64,000 nt of DNA, taken from contig JXTC01000444.1 in assembly GCA_002914845.1 (NCBI GenBank), positions 147,728 through 211,727 on the forward strand, in the 5' to 3' direction. The stretch is from Trema orientale (lineage: Eukaryota; Streptophyta; Magnoliopsida; Rosales; Cannabaceae). Positions 37,256 through 48,043 of the stretch are shown here, in pieces. The notes beneath the pieces are model-generated. The model ran no database searches. It was given only the letters and a program-made list of their open reading frames with translations, and was not told the origin of the DNA. A program made the position numbers and the translations under genes. Every line of letters starts with the position of its first letter. Within the stretch, counting starts at the first letter, position 1.

Positions 37256-38044
37256 TCATAGAACTCCAACTCCTTCTGGAGTTGGGAACTTCATCGCTAG
37301 GTGGTGGATCGAGGTGATGGCCTTCATTTCTCGAAGGAATGGTCTTCCAAGTATTGCATTATAGGCCGTTGGGCAATCCAACACGAGGAAATCAGTCATA
37401 ATTGTTGTCTTCTGAGGTCGCGCTCTCACAGTGAATGCGAACTGAATTACACCCATGGGCAGGACACTTTCACCAGTAAAGCCGTAAAGCTTGGTTGTAG
37501 TTGGCTTCAAGTGTTGTACGCTCAAGCTCATCTTCTTGAGAGTGCTTAAGTATAGGATGTCCACCGAGCTTCCATCGTCGATCAGAGTTCGGTGGACGAG
37601 CATGTTATTGATCTGAAGAGTAACGACCAGCGGGTCGTCATGCGGATAGTGCACATCGCAAGCATCCTCCTCAATGAAAGTGATCTGCTCGATCTCTCTT
37701 CGAAAACTCTTTGTTGGACGATCTTCGAGATGAAGGACGTCTGTCCTTGGAGCTTCTCGAGTTGTGCGAGCTAAACTTCCAGCAATGTGAGGTCCTCCAA
37801 AGATAGTCCTGACTCCACCTCGAATCAGGTTATCGTGGACTGGAGAAATTGCTCGCCCATCATCATCCTCTCTTCGATCATAGTCTCTCCTTCGTTGATA
37901 CCTCCCGAGATATCCCCACCGGATCAACTCTTCGATCTCGTCTTTCAGGTCGTAACAGTTATTAGTATCATGACCATTATCTCGGTGGAACCGGCGGTAT
38001 TTATTCTGGTCTTTTCTCGCATCTTTCGATTTAATAAGAGGAGG
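37256..38044 (-). pseudogene. Gypsy gag C-terminus (zinc knuckle-like) and aspartic protease
   Basis: The frame is open from just after a TGA at 38045-38047. It first encodes a knuckle-like block, YRRFHRDNGHDTNNC, in which the first Cys of the usual C-x-x-H pattern is Arg. A retropepsin-like domain follows, with LIDDGSSVDILY at about residues 115-126 counted from the Leu codon at 37927, corresponding to the catalytic D-x-G motif. The frame ends in a TGA. Gag and protease would be continuous but for the stop codons, so this is a broken gag-pro reading frame. Confidence 0.75.
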
Positions 38045-39025
38045 TCACTTGTAGGGGACCCTGTCCTCGGTGGCCATCAGAACGTTCTCCCTACTATCAG
38101 TGAGCTCGCTATAGTAGGTGAACTTAGGAGAGTGTGAGTACCTTCGTTCCTCTGTATGAGATTTCTTCTCGAAAGAATATGCGGCTTGCTCATTATCGCC
38201 TTTTCTCTTCTTCTTGTTTCCCTTTTTGCTAGACTTGTCGTCATTCGGATAGTCTGTTGAGTCTTGTGTGTTCTCAACACGCATATATTTTTCAGCTCTC
38301 TGGTAGAAATCCTCCACATCAGTGCAATGGACTTTTAACAGATTCCTCCAAAGAGGTGTCTGGGGACGGACGCTTCCCGCCAGAGCCATCAAGAGTCCTC
38401 CCTCCGGTGCCTTCATCGCTTTGGCAGCTTCTTCATTGAACCGTTTTAGGTAAGAGCGGAGACTTTTGTTCTCATCTTGTTTGACATTGGCTAGTGCCAA
38501 GCAGGGGGTGGCGTAGGCTCTGGAGGCCTGGAACTGGCGGACGAAGTCTTGGGAAAACTGTTGCCATGAGGTTATCGATCCCTCTGATTGGTTTTTGAAC
38601 CACTTTTTAGCCCCTTTGGTGAGCGTAACGGCAAAACATCGGCATCGGGCTAAGAGTTGTACTTGATTCAGATCCATAAGATCATTGAATGAGTCTAGGT
38701 GGTCCCGAGGATCTGTCTTTCCCTCATAGGCAGGGATAGTTGGCATCTTGAAACTATCGGATAGAGGAGCATTCCGGATCTCAGGTGTAAAGGGCGAGTA
38801 GTCTCCTTTCACCTGGTACTCCTTGCGAGCAATCAGGCGGTTAAGCTCGTTTCGTATGCGAGCTACCTCTTGTGCAAACTGGTCGTTGACTGGGACTGAA
38901 GCAGTCGAACTCCTGCTGGTCCCAATCCGCGAGGTGCTCACTCTTTGCTGGTTCAAGCGATCATGAAGGTCGCGTCCTCGCTCTCGATCAATATCTCCTG
39001 CTGCTCGGCCAACTCTCTCGAACAC
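38045..39025 (-). pseudogene. Gypsy gag (capsid) domain
   Basis: This 326-codon open frame encodes the retrotransposon Gag capsid domain: a block with PAYEGKTDPRDHLDSF, then the WFKNQSEGSITSWQQFSQDF and LKRFNEEAAKAMKAP segments typical of plant gypsy Gag. Gag coats the element RNA in the cytoplasm. The frame opens at a GTG in sequence related to upstream gag and ends at a TGA that is in frame with the protease segment. It is the longest surviving open frame of the element. Confidence 0.8.
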
Positions 39026-39657
39026 GCTGCATGTGGCTTATGACCTGGTCGCTCCAGCTCGCCGGTCAGCTCGAGTATTCTCTCGAGGTGGTCTTAGAGG
39101 GAGATCTCCTGTCTTCGCCTAGCTGGCGTCAGGAGCATCTATTTGATCACGAACTATTGAGCCCTCGAGCTCTCGATCTCACGAAATCTCGAACTTAACG
39201 AATGGGACTCCTCGCAATCTTGTTGTTTATCGAGCTGAACACAACCTCGAACATGGTCGCGCTGCTCTGCTGCTCGCTCCAGATCGTCGGGCTGATTACG
39301 ACCTTAAACATGGTCGCGATGCTCATTTCGGGGCTGATCACCAGCCAACCGCTCCAGGAGATTCTGGATGGAGTTGACGATTGCTTGCACTTCTTCCAGT
39401 GTCTCCTCTTATTGAAGCTGTCGGGCTTGCAGCTCGGCCATCTCTACAGCTCGATCGGCATCATACATGGGTTCTTTCCCAGGTCGCTTCCTGGTTTCAC
39501 CCTGATTAGTGCCGATAGTCTCACGGCTTCTAGTAGGCTCTGGGCGGTCGTTTATGGGAGTGGCAACCCCAGATCACGTCGGCTTCGATGCGAGCGGCCT
39601 GCGATCTTGCAACGGCAGCATCTCCGGTCTGGAGTTTTGGCGTCTCGTCATCACCAT
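39026..39657 (-). pseudogene. Broken N-terminal part of gypsy gag
   Basis: An ATG at 39657 starts a frame (MVMTRRQNSR) that runs into a TGA, a TAA and another TAA. Between the stops it is still protein-like, with MAELQARQLQ and EETLEEVQAIVNSIQNLLERL suggesting a helical gag N-terminus. It is in a different frame from the 38045-39025 segment, so at least one frameshift lies between them. Confidence 0.5.
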
Positions 39658-39718
39658 GTTTGCAGAGTTGTTGAAAACTGGAAAAACGGTGATTTTGGTT
39701 GGATATTTTTACCGAAAG

Positions 39719-39735
39719 CCCTCTTTCTAGCGCCA
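39719..39735 (-). other. Primer-binding site of the gypsy element
   Basis: On the minus strand TGGCGCTAGAAAGAGGG starts 3 nt after the 5' LTR end. The leading TGG pairs with the CCA tail of a tRNA, as in all such primer sites. The precise tRNA was not determined. Confidence 0.6.
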
Positions 39736-39738
39736 AAT

Positions 39739-40179
39739 TGTTGATACCAAAAATTGGTATAACAACGGGGTTGGTGATTTTTTTTGGAAATAGAGAATAG
39801 TAAAGAAAATAATTAAGACAATAAAGAACACAAGCGATTTTTAAAGTGGTTCAGCCTTTCGAACAAAGTGCCTATGTCCACTATAGCCAGTATTATTTTC
39901 TCAGTATACTGGATACACGAGAGCTTTCAGTTGGGGTCCCCTTTCTCTGCTCATGAGTCTTGTATTTATAGGCCTGATGAGATAGGTTCCTATTACAAAA
40001 TGAGATCTTTTTAAGATATCAAAAAGATTATAAAAATACAAATTTGAATTCGTATTTATCTCCCCCAAAATCTAATAAAATCTCCCTTAAATTCCAAATC
40101 TAATTCCTAATATCTTGAAAACTTGAATTTTGGATGAAGGAAATATCGGGATCATAATCTGTGGATTTGATGTATAACA
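39739..40179 (-). repeat. 5' LTR of the gypsy element
   Basis: The 441-bp LTR starts TGTTGATACC and ends GTATAACA on the plus strand. It aligns along its whole length with 35326-35775. On the minus strand it precedes the primer site and gag, so this is the promoter-bearing LTR. Confidence 0.85.
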
Positions 40180-40403
40180 ATGGTCACTTAAAAAAATAAA
40201 ATAAAATAACTGAAAAAGAGAACATGGTCCTTTAATTACCTCAAAAAATAAGAGGTCATGTTTATTAATCATAGGACTAATATGGTTGTTTATCACTCTC
40301 TGTAAGATATATGTACGATCGAGTAACTTTAATAATTAATCATAAATATATCATCGAAATTAAATAAGAAAAGCCCCGTTACTTACATAATTACATTAAT
40401 AAA

Positions 40404-40981
40404 TATTACACGTAGGACCCATTTGTTAGACACAACATGGGGTAAAAATAACGTAATTATTTTTATTATAACAGAGAGTAATTACAACAATAGACAAAAC
40501 TTAGACATACTTTTAACAAGGATACAATAACTTAATTAATATCCACCATTTCGAACACTATTACACAACACCACCAAAGCACCTAATCCCACTCATTATC
40601 ATTCATATAATTCACTCAAAATTGTATATATATATATATTTCATACACTTTTTTTTCATGGCATATACTTTCTCTTATTTCTCTTTTTTCTTTTTCTTTT
40701 CCATGCCATGTTGGGACCCAAGTATCCCATTTATATAATAGGGTCAGTTATTTATCAACTACCTATCAATTACTAGAATTCTCTAGTATGTCGGCTGCCA
40801 ATTATTGACCTTAAATAAGTTCGAATAATTCTTGAAGTTTCCAGTACACATGCCGGCTTTGCTAGCGTGTCAGTCAACTTCGCAAGTTGTAACATTCATG
40901 CAACTTCTATAATCTTCATACGTAACTAGATAATTCTAGAATGTATCTAGAAAATTTTAGAGTCGGTGGTGACTTCCAACA
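40404..40981 (-). repeat. Copia LTR A (left)
   Basis: About 578 bp, starting TATTACACGTAGG (a decayed TGTAACATGCAGC start) and ending GACTTCCAACA. It is shared with LTRs B and C, including the block ATTACTAGAATTCTCTAGTA. Confidence 0.8.
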
Positions 40982-42936
40982 CTCTCCCTCAACACTGACT
41001 CATCCATATTCTTCCCACGATTTATATTGAGTTGCTCCCTGAGCTTTCGCATTCTTATAACATTGAGCCCTTTTGTGAATAAGTCTGCTTCTTGATCATC
41101 CATTCTGACTTGATACATCTCAACTTTTCCTTCTACTATCGCTGCGTTAGTGTACTTTGGATTTGGCCTTTGTATTCTCGTTCACCTTGAAGTTGTGACT
41201 ATGAATTCAACTCTTCTTCTTGACTTTATTTAACCTGTTCTTCTTGCCTTGGTCTAACATCTTCCGACGGCCTTTGATACACACTTGTTTGCTAGGGACT
41301 TTGTATTTCTTTGTGCTCAATCGTCTTCATTACTCGGTTCTTCTTTAGCTGCTTCAGAACTTGATTGTATCTCAACAACCTGCTCCCCTATCTTCTGTTG
41401 CAATTGGTCTTCTATTTCTTTCGAATCTAGTGTTTCGTTCTTCCATGCCTTGTCCACATAGGTAGATTTTGCTAACATCTTATAAACTGACTCTAGTTAT
41501 CGTCCCTCCATTATGGGTTTACTAGAAATCTCAAGGTCTTGATACACCTTAACGTCATGAGGTCCAAATATGACGTAGTGACCTGACACCGTTAGTTGCA
41601 CCACTAACATCAAATTCTTCTTCATTCTACGTATGTGATAAATATTTTGAAGCGGCACTTCATCTGAGTTAAATTAGGGAACAATTACTGCCTTGCCGAT
41701 ATTGGTAATCAGTAAACTTGACTTATTGGTTGTGACCTCCACTCAAACTTTTTTGTACTCAGTCATGTTTCGTAACTTTTGTTTGTCACCTGTCATGTGG
41801 TTTGAGCATCCTGAGTCGACTATCCAATCCTTATCGTAGTCGATTTTTTCAGGAACCGTAGCTGTGAACGCTATTTCTTCTTCTTCAACAACAAAAGAAG
41901 CTTCGACATCCCACTCATCGTTGCTCTTTCGTTCATTTCTTGAGGTAGCTGCATTGCTCTTTGCTACTTTCTTCTTGGACCAACAATTTTTGGCCACGTG
42001 GCCCTTCTTCCCATAATTGTAGTATTTCCCTTCAAATCTTCTATTTTGGATTGGCTACCTTTGTTATCATTCTTCTGAGCTCCCTCTGGTTGTGAACCTC
42101 CATCTCTGTCGCCACCTCGTCTTAAGCCTCTACTGGCATTTTGTCTGTGATGATCTTTCTTGTAATTGCTAAAGAGTGCTTCTTCGTCACCCTTTAGTAA
42201 GGCCCTAAATGTTTACTTAGCCATAGCTTCTAGGTCAGCTAGCAAATTTTCTAATTCAATAAGAGAAGGTTGTTTTGACCAACTTTGTACTGTAGTAATA
42301 AAGCTCTTGTACTTGGGCCTTAATCCATGAATAATTATTTTGTGAGTTCTAGATTTCGATATGCCAGTAGTAGAATCTATGCAAAGTCTGCGACAAAGAG
42401 ATTTTACCTTGGCAAAATATTGAGCGACGGTGATATCCTATTGCGTGATGGAAATAAGTTTATTCTCGAGAAGTTGCAATCTTGTATCGTTCTTCTTCGA
42501 GAAAAGTGTTGTAAATGTGTCCCACGTGTCATGCGGTGTCTTTGCTTCCTTGATGTGCTCTAACATCTCTTCCTCGACCATGGTCCTTATCGCGAACATC
42601 GCCTTGCCAGCTCTAATCTTCCATTTTTTTAGAGCCTTGGCATCATCTGGTTGTGTTGCCTCACTATTGCCAACGATCTCCTACAAGGCTTGGCCTTGGA
42701 GATAAAAATCCATATACATCGACCACGTGTTGTAATTCTGATTGTTTTGCTTCTTAATTCTACTGACCACTTGAAAGATCATTCATCATGGCTCAGCCAA
42801 AATTTAACAATGCCAAGCAAGCTTGATTTTGAAAACAAACTCTGCAGTGCTACATCACAAACAAATACTTGAAGCTTTTCAACAAATAGTTCTTTAAATG
42901 AATCACTTGGTAGCTCAAATTAGATCTGCAATCGAC
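40982..42936 (-). pseudogene. Copia gag-pro and pol-tail remnant, left internal region
   Basis: On the minus strand the order is gag (about 42050-42930, many stops), a knuckle whose first two Cys codons read Tyr (YYNYGKKGHVAKNCW near 41985-42035), and the protease start with DWIVDSGCSNHMTG at about 41770-41830. Protease remnants follow (about 41500-41740), then the C-terminal pol tail near 41000-41170. Integrase and most of reverse transcriptase are missing. The open frame 41743-41997 is the best preserved piece. Only about 2 kb is present, against roughly 4 kb in full-length copia elements. Confidence 0.7.
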
Positions 42937-42950
42937 CCACTTTGATACCA
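42937..42950 (-). other. Copia primer-binding site, left internal region
   Basis: Minus-strand TGGTATCAAAGTGG is complementary to the 3' end of initiator tRNA-Met, the usual copia primer. It sits 2 nt from LTR B, the same spacing as the second copy at 53531-53538. Confidence 0.7.
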
Positions 42951-42952
42951 CT

Positions 42953-43268
42953 TGTAACATGCAGCACCTACTTGTTAGGTACAATACATGAAAAAAATAA
43001 CATAGTTACTTTTATTATAACAAAGAGTAATTAAAACAATAGCCAAAACTTAGACACACTTTTAACAAGGACACCATAACTTAATCAATACCCATTATTT
43101 TCGGTACTATTACATAACTCCACCAAAGCACCTAATTCCACTCATTATCACTCATACAATTCACTCAAAATTATATAAGTAAATATATATAATTCACTCA
43201 CTTTTCTTTCACGGTACACACTTTCACTTATTTCTCGTCTTTCTTTTTCTTTTCCATACCATGTTCAA
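42953..43268 (-). repeat. Copia LTR B, left part (split by Athila)
   Basis: It starts TGTAACATGCAGCACC and runs to ACCATGTTCAA, where the Athila-like LTR begins. It resumes after 49701 with CATTTGGGACC. LTR C shows the unsplit join, reading ATGTTCAATATCTGGGACCC near 53850. Confidence 0.8.
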
Positions 43269-44904
43269 TGTTGTGAAAAATTTGCAAGTGCGCGAAATCG
43301 CAAAAAATAAGTAATAAAGTAGTGAGTATGAGTATCCTCCCACGAAGACTGTTGATTCACTAAGTGCCGAAATTTAGCTAACCCTAATTTTATTTGAATT
43401 AATCGACTAAAGAAAAATTAAATTAAATTAAATTAAATCTAAAAAAAATAAACTAAAAGTAATAAAAATAAATGAGAACAAAAATTAGAAACAAAAAATA
43501 AAACAAGATATAAATCAATGAGATTAAATCTAGGGTTTCCGATTTTACCATAACTAATTCACTCTAAAAATTCTCTATCTCATTAGCCTAAAATTATTCC
43601 CCTAGTTGATAGTCAAAATTCCCTAATTTATTCACTATCCTCTCCCGAGTTCGAGCAAAAATACTCTTAATTATCAATTCACTATATTCCTATGTGAATT
43701 AAACTAATTAAGAATTCATTAAGATCTATGGAAACTCATATAGTGACTACACAAACCATATAAATATATTCCTATTTTACATGTAATTTATGGCTTTCAA
43801 TTCAACGAACTAGACACATAAATCTCCTTCTGATTTCAATATGATTAACAAATCATCTACTTAGTGGCCAATTAAATAGAAGCATTAAAAGTAGAATTGA
43901 AAACTCAACTAGCAAAAATAATTCATGGACTAAATTGAAAGAAAAATATTAAAGTATTATAGTTAGACTACATCGTAGCCCTAGAAAAGAAATCTAGAAT
44001 ATAATTAAACTAAGACAAACAAAAATATTAAGTATAAACATCCTAAAGAAAATAAAATCAAACTAGAGAAATCGCAGTTGAAAATGCTCCACTCCACTGT
44101 TCTGTCTCCCACCGATTTTCTCTCTCTCGAATAGTATGTTTCTCTCTCTAGAATGGTGTTTTTTTTCCCTCTATCCGGTAGTCCTTTTATAGCTAAAAAG
44201 AGAGTGTGTTTGAGTTATACACGAATTCCTATGCTCAAATATGATTGGTAGAATGATGTGGCAATTTCCCATTTCTTTCTCTCTCCTTATTTCACGTTTC
44301 TTATTCAAAATCCGGTAATAGGAGTATAATCCCATGCGACAAAAAAAAAAAGTAGGCTCAGTACGACTCTAAAGCTAATTGGTTCTTCAATAAGTTGACT
44401 TTAAGACCATGACGTGACAGAATTTGGTTGGCACAAACAAACGGTTGCACGAGTACATGCCGCATAGGATTGGACATGGCTAGACATCCACTAAAAATGC
44501 GGGCCCCATATGCCTGTTGGTCTCCTCACTTGCCTTGTCCTCCGTGTGTTACACACGCCAATCCGAGCCCTTGGTTTCTTGATCTAACGGCTGAAACGGC
44601 GAGTCTACTTCAGTTCCACACTCGCGCACCAAAACTTCTTTTAATCCAATTTTTTTTCATTTGTTTTCTTTATTCTAAATCAGATAAAAACAAATTAAAA
44701 AAAATAGTTAAATCTAAATCAAATTAACCTATCCTAATTAAATTAAATACGTAAATAAAATAGCTAAGACAAAGTAAAATTAAATTAAAACCAAATCTAA
44801 ATAAAATAAAATAAAATAACTAAAATCTAAACTATAATTATTCAAAGGCACACATTTTTAATGAATAAAATAACACAATTAACTCTATTTTTATAAAGTT
44901 ATCA
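43269..44904 (-). repeat. 3' LTR of the Athila-like element
   Basis: 1636 bp with plus-strand ends TGTTGTGAAAAATT and AAAGTTATCA. Over the first 200 bp it is about 93% identical by eye to the partner. A plus-strand open frame (44428-44727) within it is incidental. Confidence 0.85.
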
Positions 44905-46600
44905 CAGCCCCAAACTTGAATTTTTGCTAGTCTTCAAGTAAAAGAAAGAAAGAAAAACCTAAATAAAATTCTAAACACCTAAACATGACTAAACTATGAC
45001 CTAGTTCGATTCTTAAAAATTGCCTCAAAGCTTTCACATATTATAAAACTCAAAGAAAATTTTCGAATACTGTAAAAGTCTAGAATTTCAATTCAAATGC
45101 CAATCTGATTCAACTATAAATTCCTTGAATGTGTGTGTATAAATAAATAATTACACTTAATCACTTGCAACTCGGATCAATTTATGCAAATAAGTAAATA
45201 ATAATAAATCTCTAGATATAAATATATAAACTCTATAGGCCTGATTTTCGTACCACTCTCCACTAATATAGACTAACACTACACCAAAGATCATTAGGAC
45301 TTCCTTTAGCTTGTAATGTAAGACTAAGGTAACAGGTAGGATAAAAGACATTTTTGTGGCTCAAATCATCCTAAGCACATAAATTATTTCTCGGATCTTA
45401 ACTTGACACTTTGTTGATATAACTCTCCTAAACTTATTTTTCACTTTCTTCTATCACACCATATTTTCCTTGTCATTGAAATACTATATCCCCAAACTTA
45501 TTATTTTTCATAATTTTCACCACATTTTTTTATTCTCTTTTTTTTTTACATGGGTATAGTACTTTCTTCTTTTTTTTCTTTCCTTTTTTCATGCCTTAAC
45601 AAAATAATTTTCTTTCATGCCTCAACAAAATAATTTTCCTCAACACTGCCCTTCCTCCCAAATTGTCGCATAACTCAAAATATATTTAACAAAGATCATA
45701 TATGCTATCGGGTGCAAGGTAAAATGTTAGAAATAATTTAAAAGCTTAGGCTAAATATATGGGTGTCAAAGAAAAGGTCAATATAGACTCAATGAGATAA
45801 ACTACGGATAGAAGTGTCAAGAGTAGGCTTGAAAAGTTTAATCGATTCAAATATGGCCTAAATCATATCTCTAATGCAATATAATCTAGGATTTCGTCTC
45901 AAGTGATAATCAAACAGGCTCTAGAGTTTAATTGAGATTTCAAAGATGTACTTAATTCTCATAAACTTTCTCTAAGTAAGCAAAATAATAAAATGCAACT
46001 ATTCATGTGCTCAAAATTTTCAAGGAATCATAAGCAAAACCAAACTAACACAGAATCAAGTATATAGACAAAAACAACATTCATCATTCTTCTAAGAACT
46101 TTATTTAGTTAAATCAAGATCTTACCATTGGCATTCGATAATCAAACTAGGTCATAAAAATAAACCTAAACTATTAACTATTTTTCAATTTTTTTTTCAA
46201 TTTTTTAAATTTTTTTTCTTTTTTTTTAGGAAATTTTAACTCCTTACCCCTAAACTTAAAATTAACATTATCCCCAAAGTTAAAAATAAAAGAGAAGGTA
46301 AAAAAAAACTCCCTCAGATTTTCACGCGAAGATAGAGGCTTCTAGTTGAGTTGTTGAGATGCACACTATCGACCTCCCAAACTTATGTAAGAACCTAAAA
46401 CACACAAAACAAAATAAAACAAAACATAACAAAAGAAAAGAAAACTAAAAATTCAAAATTAAAAGAGAAAAAAAAATAATTCATGGGTTGCCTTCTAAGA
46501 AGCGCTTATTTTATAGTCATCAGCCGGACTCTTCAGCAATTCCTATCTAGGGTCGAATAGGATAATGGAAGTCTTGTGTCCATCACACCATCTTTTTGTC
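44905..46600 (-). other. Athila post-pol/3' region, no gene
   Basis: The region lies between the last pol-like segment and the 3' LTR. It is AT-rich, with no open frame of note. Near 46485-46510, on the minus strand, GCGCTTCTTAGAAGGCAACC resembles the conserved phrase often found after pol in Athila elements. An envelope-like frame, sometimes present here in this group, is not visible. Confidence 0.5.
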
Positions 46601-46626
46601 AACTCCTTACACAATTTGGCGTTCTC

Positions 46627-47175
46627 TTAAGCATCACCCATGTATACAAATCGACAATGAGAGGGCATGGGCTTAAGCTTAAGTATTAGAGGTTTTTGGA
46701 TGGATGGCAATGGTCTAAGAAATTCCTTTCTAAGTTTCTTAAATTTCGGTTCTCTCCCATAAATAAAACTTGGCAAAGCTATCAAGTAATGTGCATCCTC
46801 CATAGACTCTCCATTTTCAGCTTTCATTATCTCAGGATGGACTATCCAAGCTTCTATTGGCACTTTTGTATACTCATCTTTAAAGGATTCGGCTAATTAT
46901 GGCTCTGGTATGGTTGAACTTATTTCTTCAATGTCCACGGCAGTGTTTTCAAATTGCTCTACATTGTCTTCATCCACTTCACTTGGTAATATTGATTGAG
47001 AAAGAATAGTGAAAGCTTGTGTTTCTACAGATTCTTGCAAAGCATTTTGTGGCTTATAGAGTTGTTCACTATTCTCAGGTGTAATCTCCATATCTTCATG
47101 TTTTGAGTTGGTCTCAGTGTTGCTCAATAAAGATTCCTGTAGTCTTTCGGATAAAAGAGTTCTCAATTGACCCAT
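46627..47175 (-). pseudogene. Athila pol-leader fragments
   Basis: Two minus-strand frames lie here. 46897-47175 encodes an acidic, low-complexity 92-residue stretch. 46627-46863 ends with ILKLKPMPSHCRFVYMGD, which matches the conserved block just before reverse transcriptase in Athila-type polyproteins. They sit in order after gag and are separated by stops, so the polyprotein is broken. The following reverse transcriptase has been deleted. Confidence 0.55.
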
Positions 47176-47322
47176 TTGCTCATCAAGGTATCAAGATGCT
47201 GCATCTCGATTTGCAATGAATTGAGATGTTTTTTGTTCAAATTTAGCAAAGATATCTTCCAAAGATACCTTTTTCTCTTGTTCTTGAAATCCCGGTGAAA
47301 GATGCATCATGTGTTGATTGTA

Positions 47323-47895
47323 CTATGAGAAATCTAAATAATTCTGCCACCTCGGAGTGTATGTGTTGGGATACGAATTATATTGCTGTTGGAAGTCTGA
47401 CACATAGTTGGTTTGTTCGGTGGTATACGGTATAAATAAACTTCCAAATTGGCAATTAGCTCTCATATGGTTCCCTCCACATAATTCACACAATTGGCAT
47501 GAAGTGTGAATAATGTTTGCTCTTAAATTATCCAACTGCCTCGACAAAGTAGCAACTTGAGCAAATAAAGTAGAGATGGTATCCGTTTCATAGACTCCAA
47601 TGGCTCTTTTTGGCATGGAATATCCCGTTGGATTCTGATAATGATAAGTCATCATTTCTATCAACTCATATGCTTCATCAGTCATTATTTTATATAGAGA
47701 TCTAGCAGTAGCTCCATCAATCATATTCTTAGTTATGTAGCTTAACCCGTTGTAGAATGTTTTAACTTGTAACCACATTGGCATTCTATTATATGGAGCT
47801 AACCTTAACATCTCCTTATACCTTGCCCATGCTTCAGATAGAGACTCTATGTCATATTGGACAAGGATATTAGTATTATTCCACATCTTAGCCAC
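47323..47895 (-). pseudogene. Athila-type gag, N-terminally truncated
   Basis: The 190-codon frame covers the C-terminal capsid part, with ESLSEAWARYKEMLRLAPYN, WLQVKTFYNGL and DEAYELIEMM segments typical of Athila Gag, and a CCHC zinc knuckle (C136-x2-C139-x3-H143-x4-C148). The usual preceding 200 or so residues are missing: only about 150 bp separate this frame from the primer site, so a deletion removed the gag start. The knuckle itself is intact. Confidence 0.75.
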
Positions 47896-48024
47896 TTTTT
47901 TTTTACTCCAACTATGAACACCTGAAAAATCAAAACTAAAGACAAGGTAAAAATATAAAAATAAAAATTCAAATTAAGATTAAGGCTACTTAGTATCGAT
48001 ATTAATAAAAATCAAATAGTCCCT

Positions 48025-48043
48025 GACAATGGCGCCAAAAACT
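48025..48043 (-). other. Athila primer-binding site
   Basis: On the minus strand, shortly after the 5' LTR, TGGCGCCATTGTCAGGGA differs by a few transitions from the tRNA-Asp-type site TGGCGCCGTTGCCGGGGA usual in Athila elements. Confidence 0.65.

Larger units (their letters stand above)
35326..40179 (-). mobile_element. Ty3/gypsy-type LTR retrotransposon, non-autonomous
   Basis: A 4.85-kb element lies between LTRs at 35326-35775 and 39739-40179, with a perfect 5-bp target duplication, ATGGT, at 35321-35325 and 40180-40184. The order on the minus strand is 5' LTR, primer-binding site, gag, protease, about 1.4 kb of unrecognised sequence, purine-rich tract (CCGGGGAGCAA), 3' LTR. No reverse transcriptase, RNase H or integrase is visible. 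The gag and protease types and the primer site resemble the Tat-like/non-chromovirus gypsy lineage (inference). Structure resembles gag-only non-autonomous plant elements, except that a protease is also present. Confidence 0.85.

Noticed and set aside
39202..39744. 180-codon plus-strand frame
   Set aside because: It is antisense to the broken gag N-terminus, primer site and start of the LTR of the gypsy element, with no recognisable domain.
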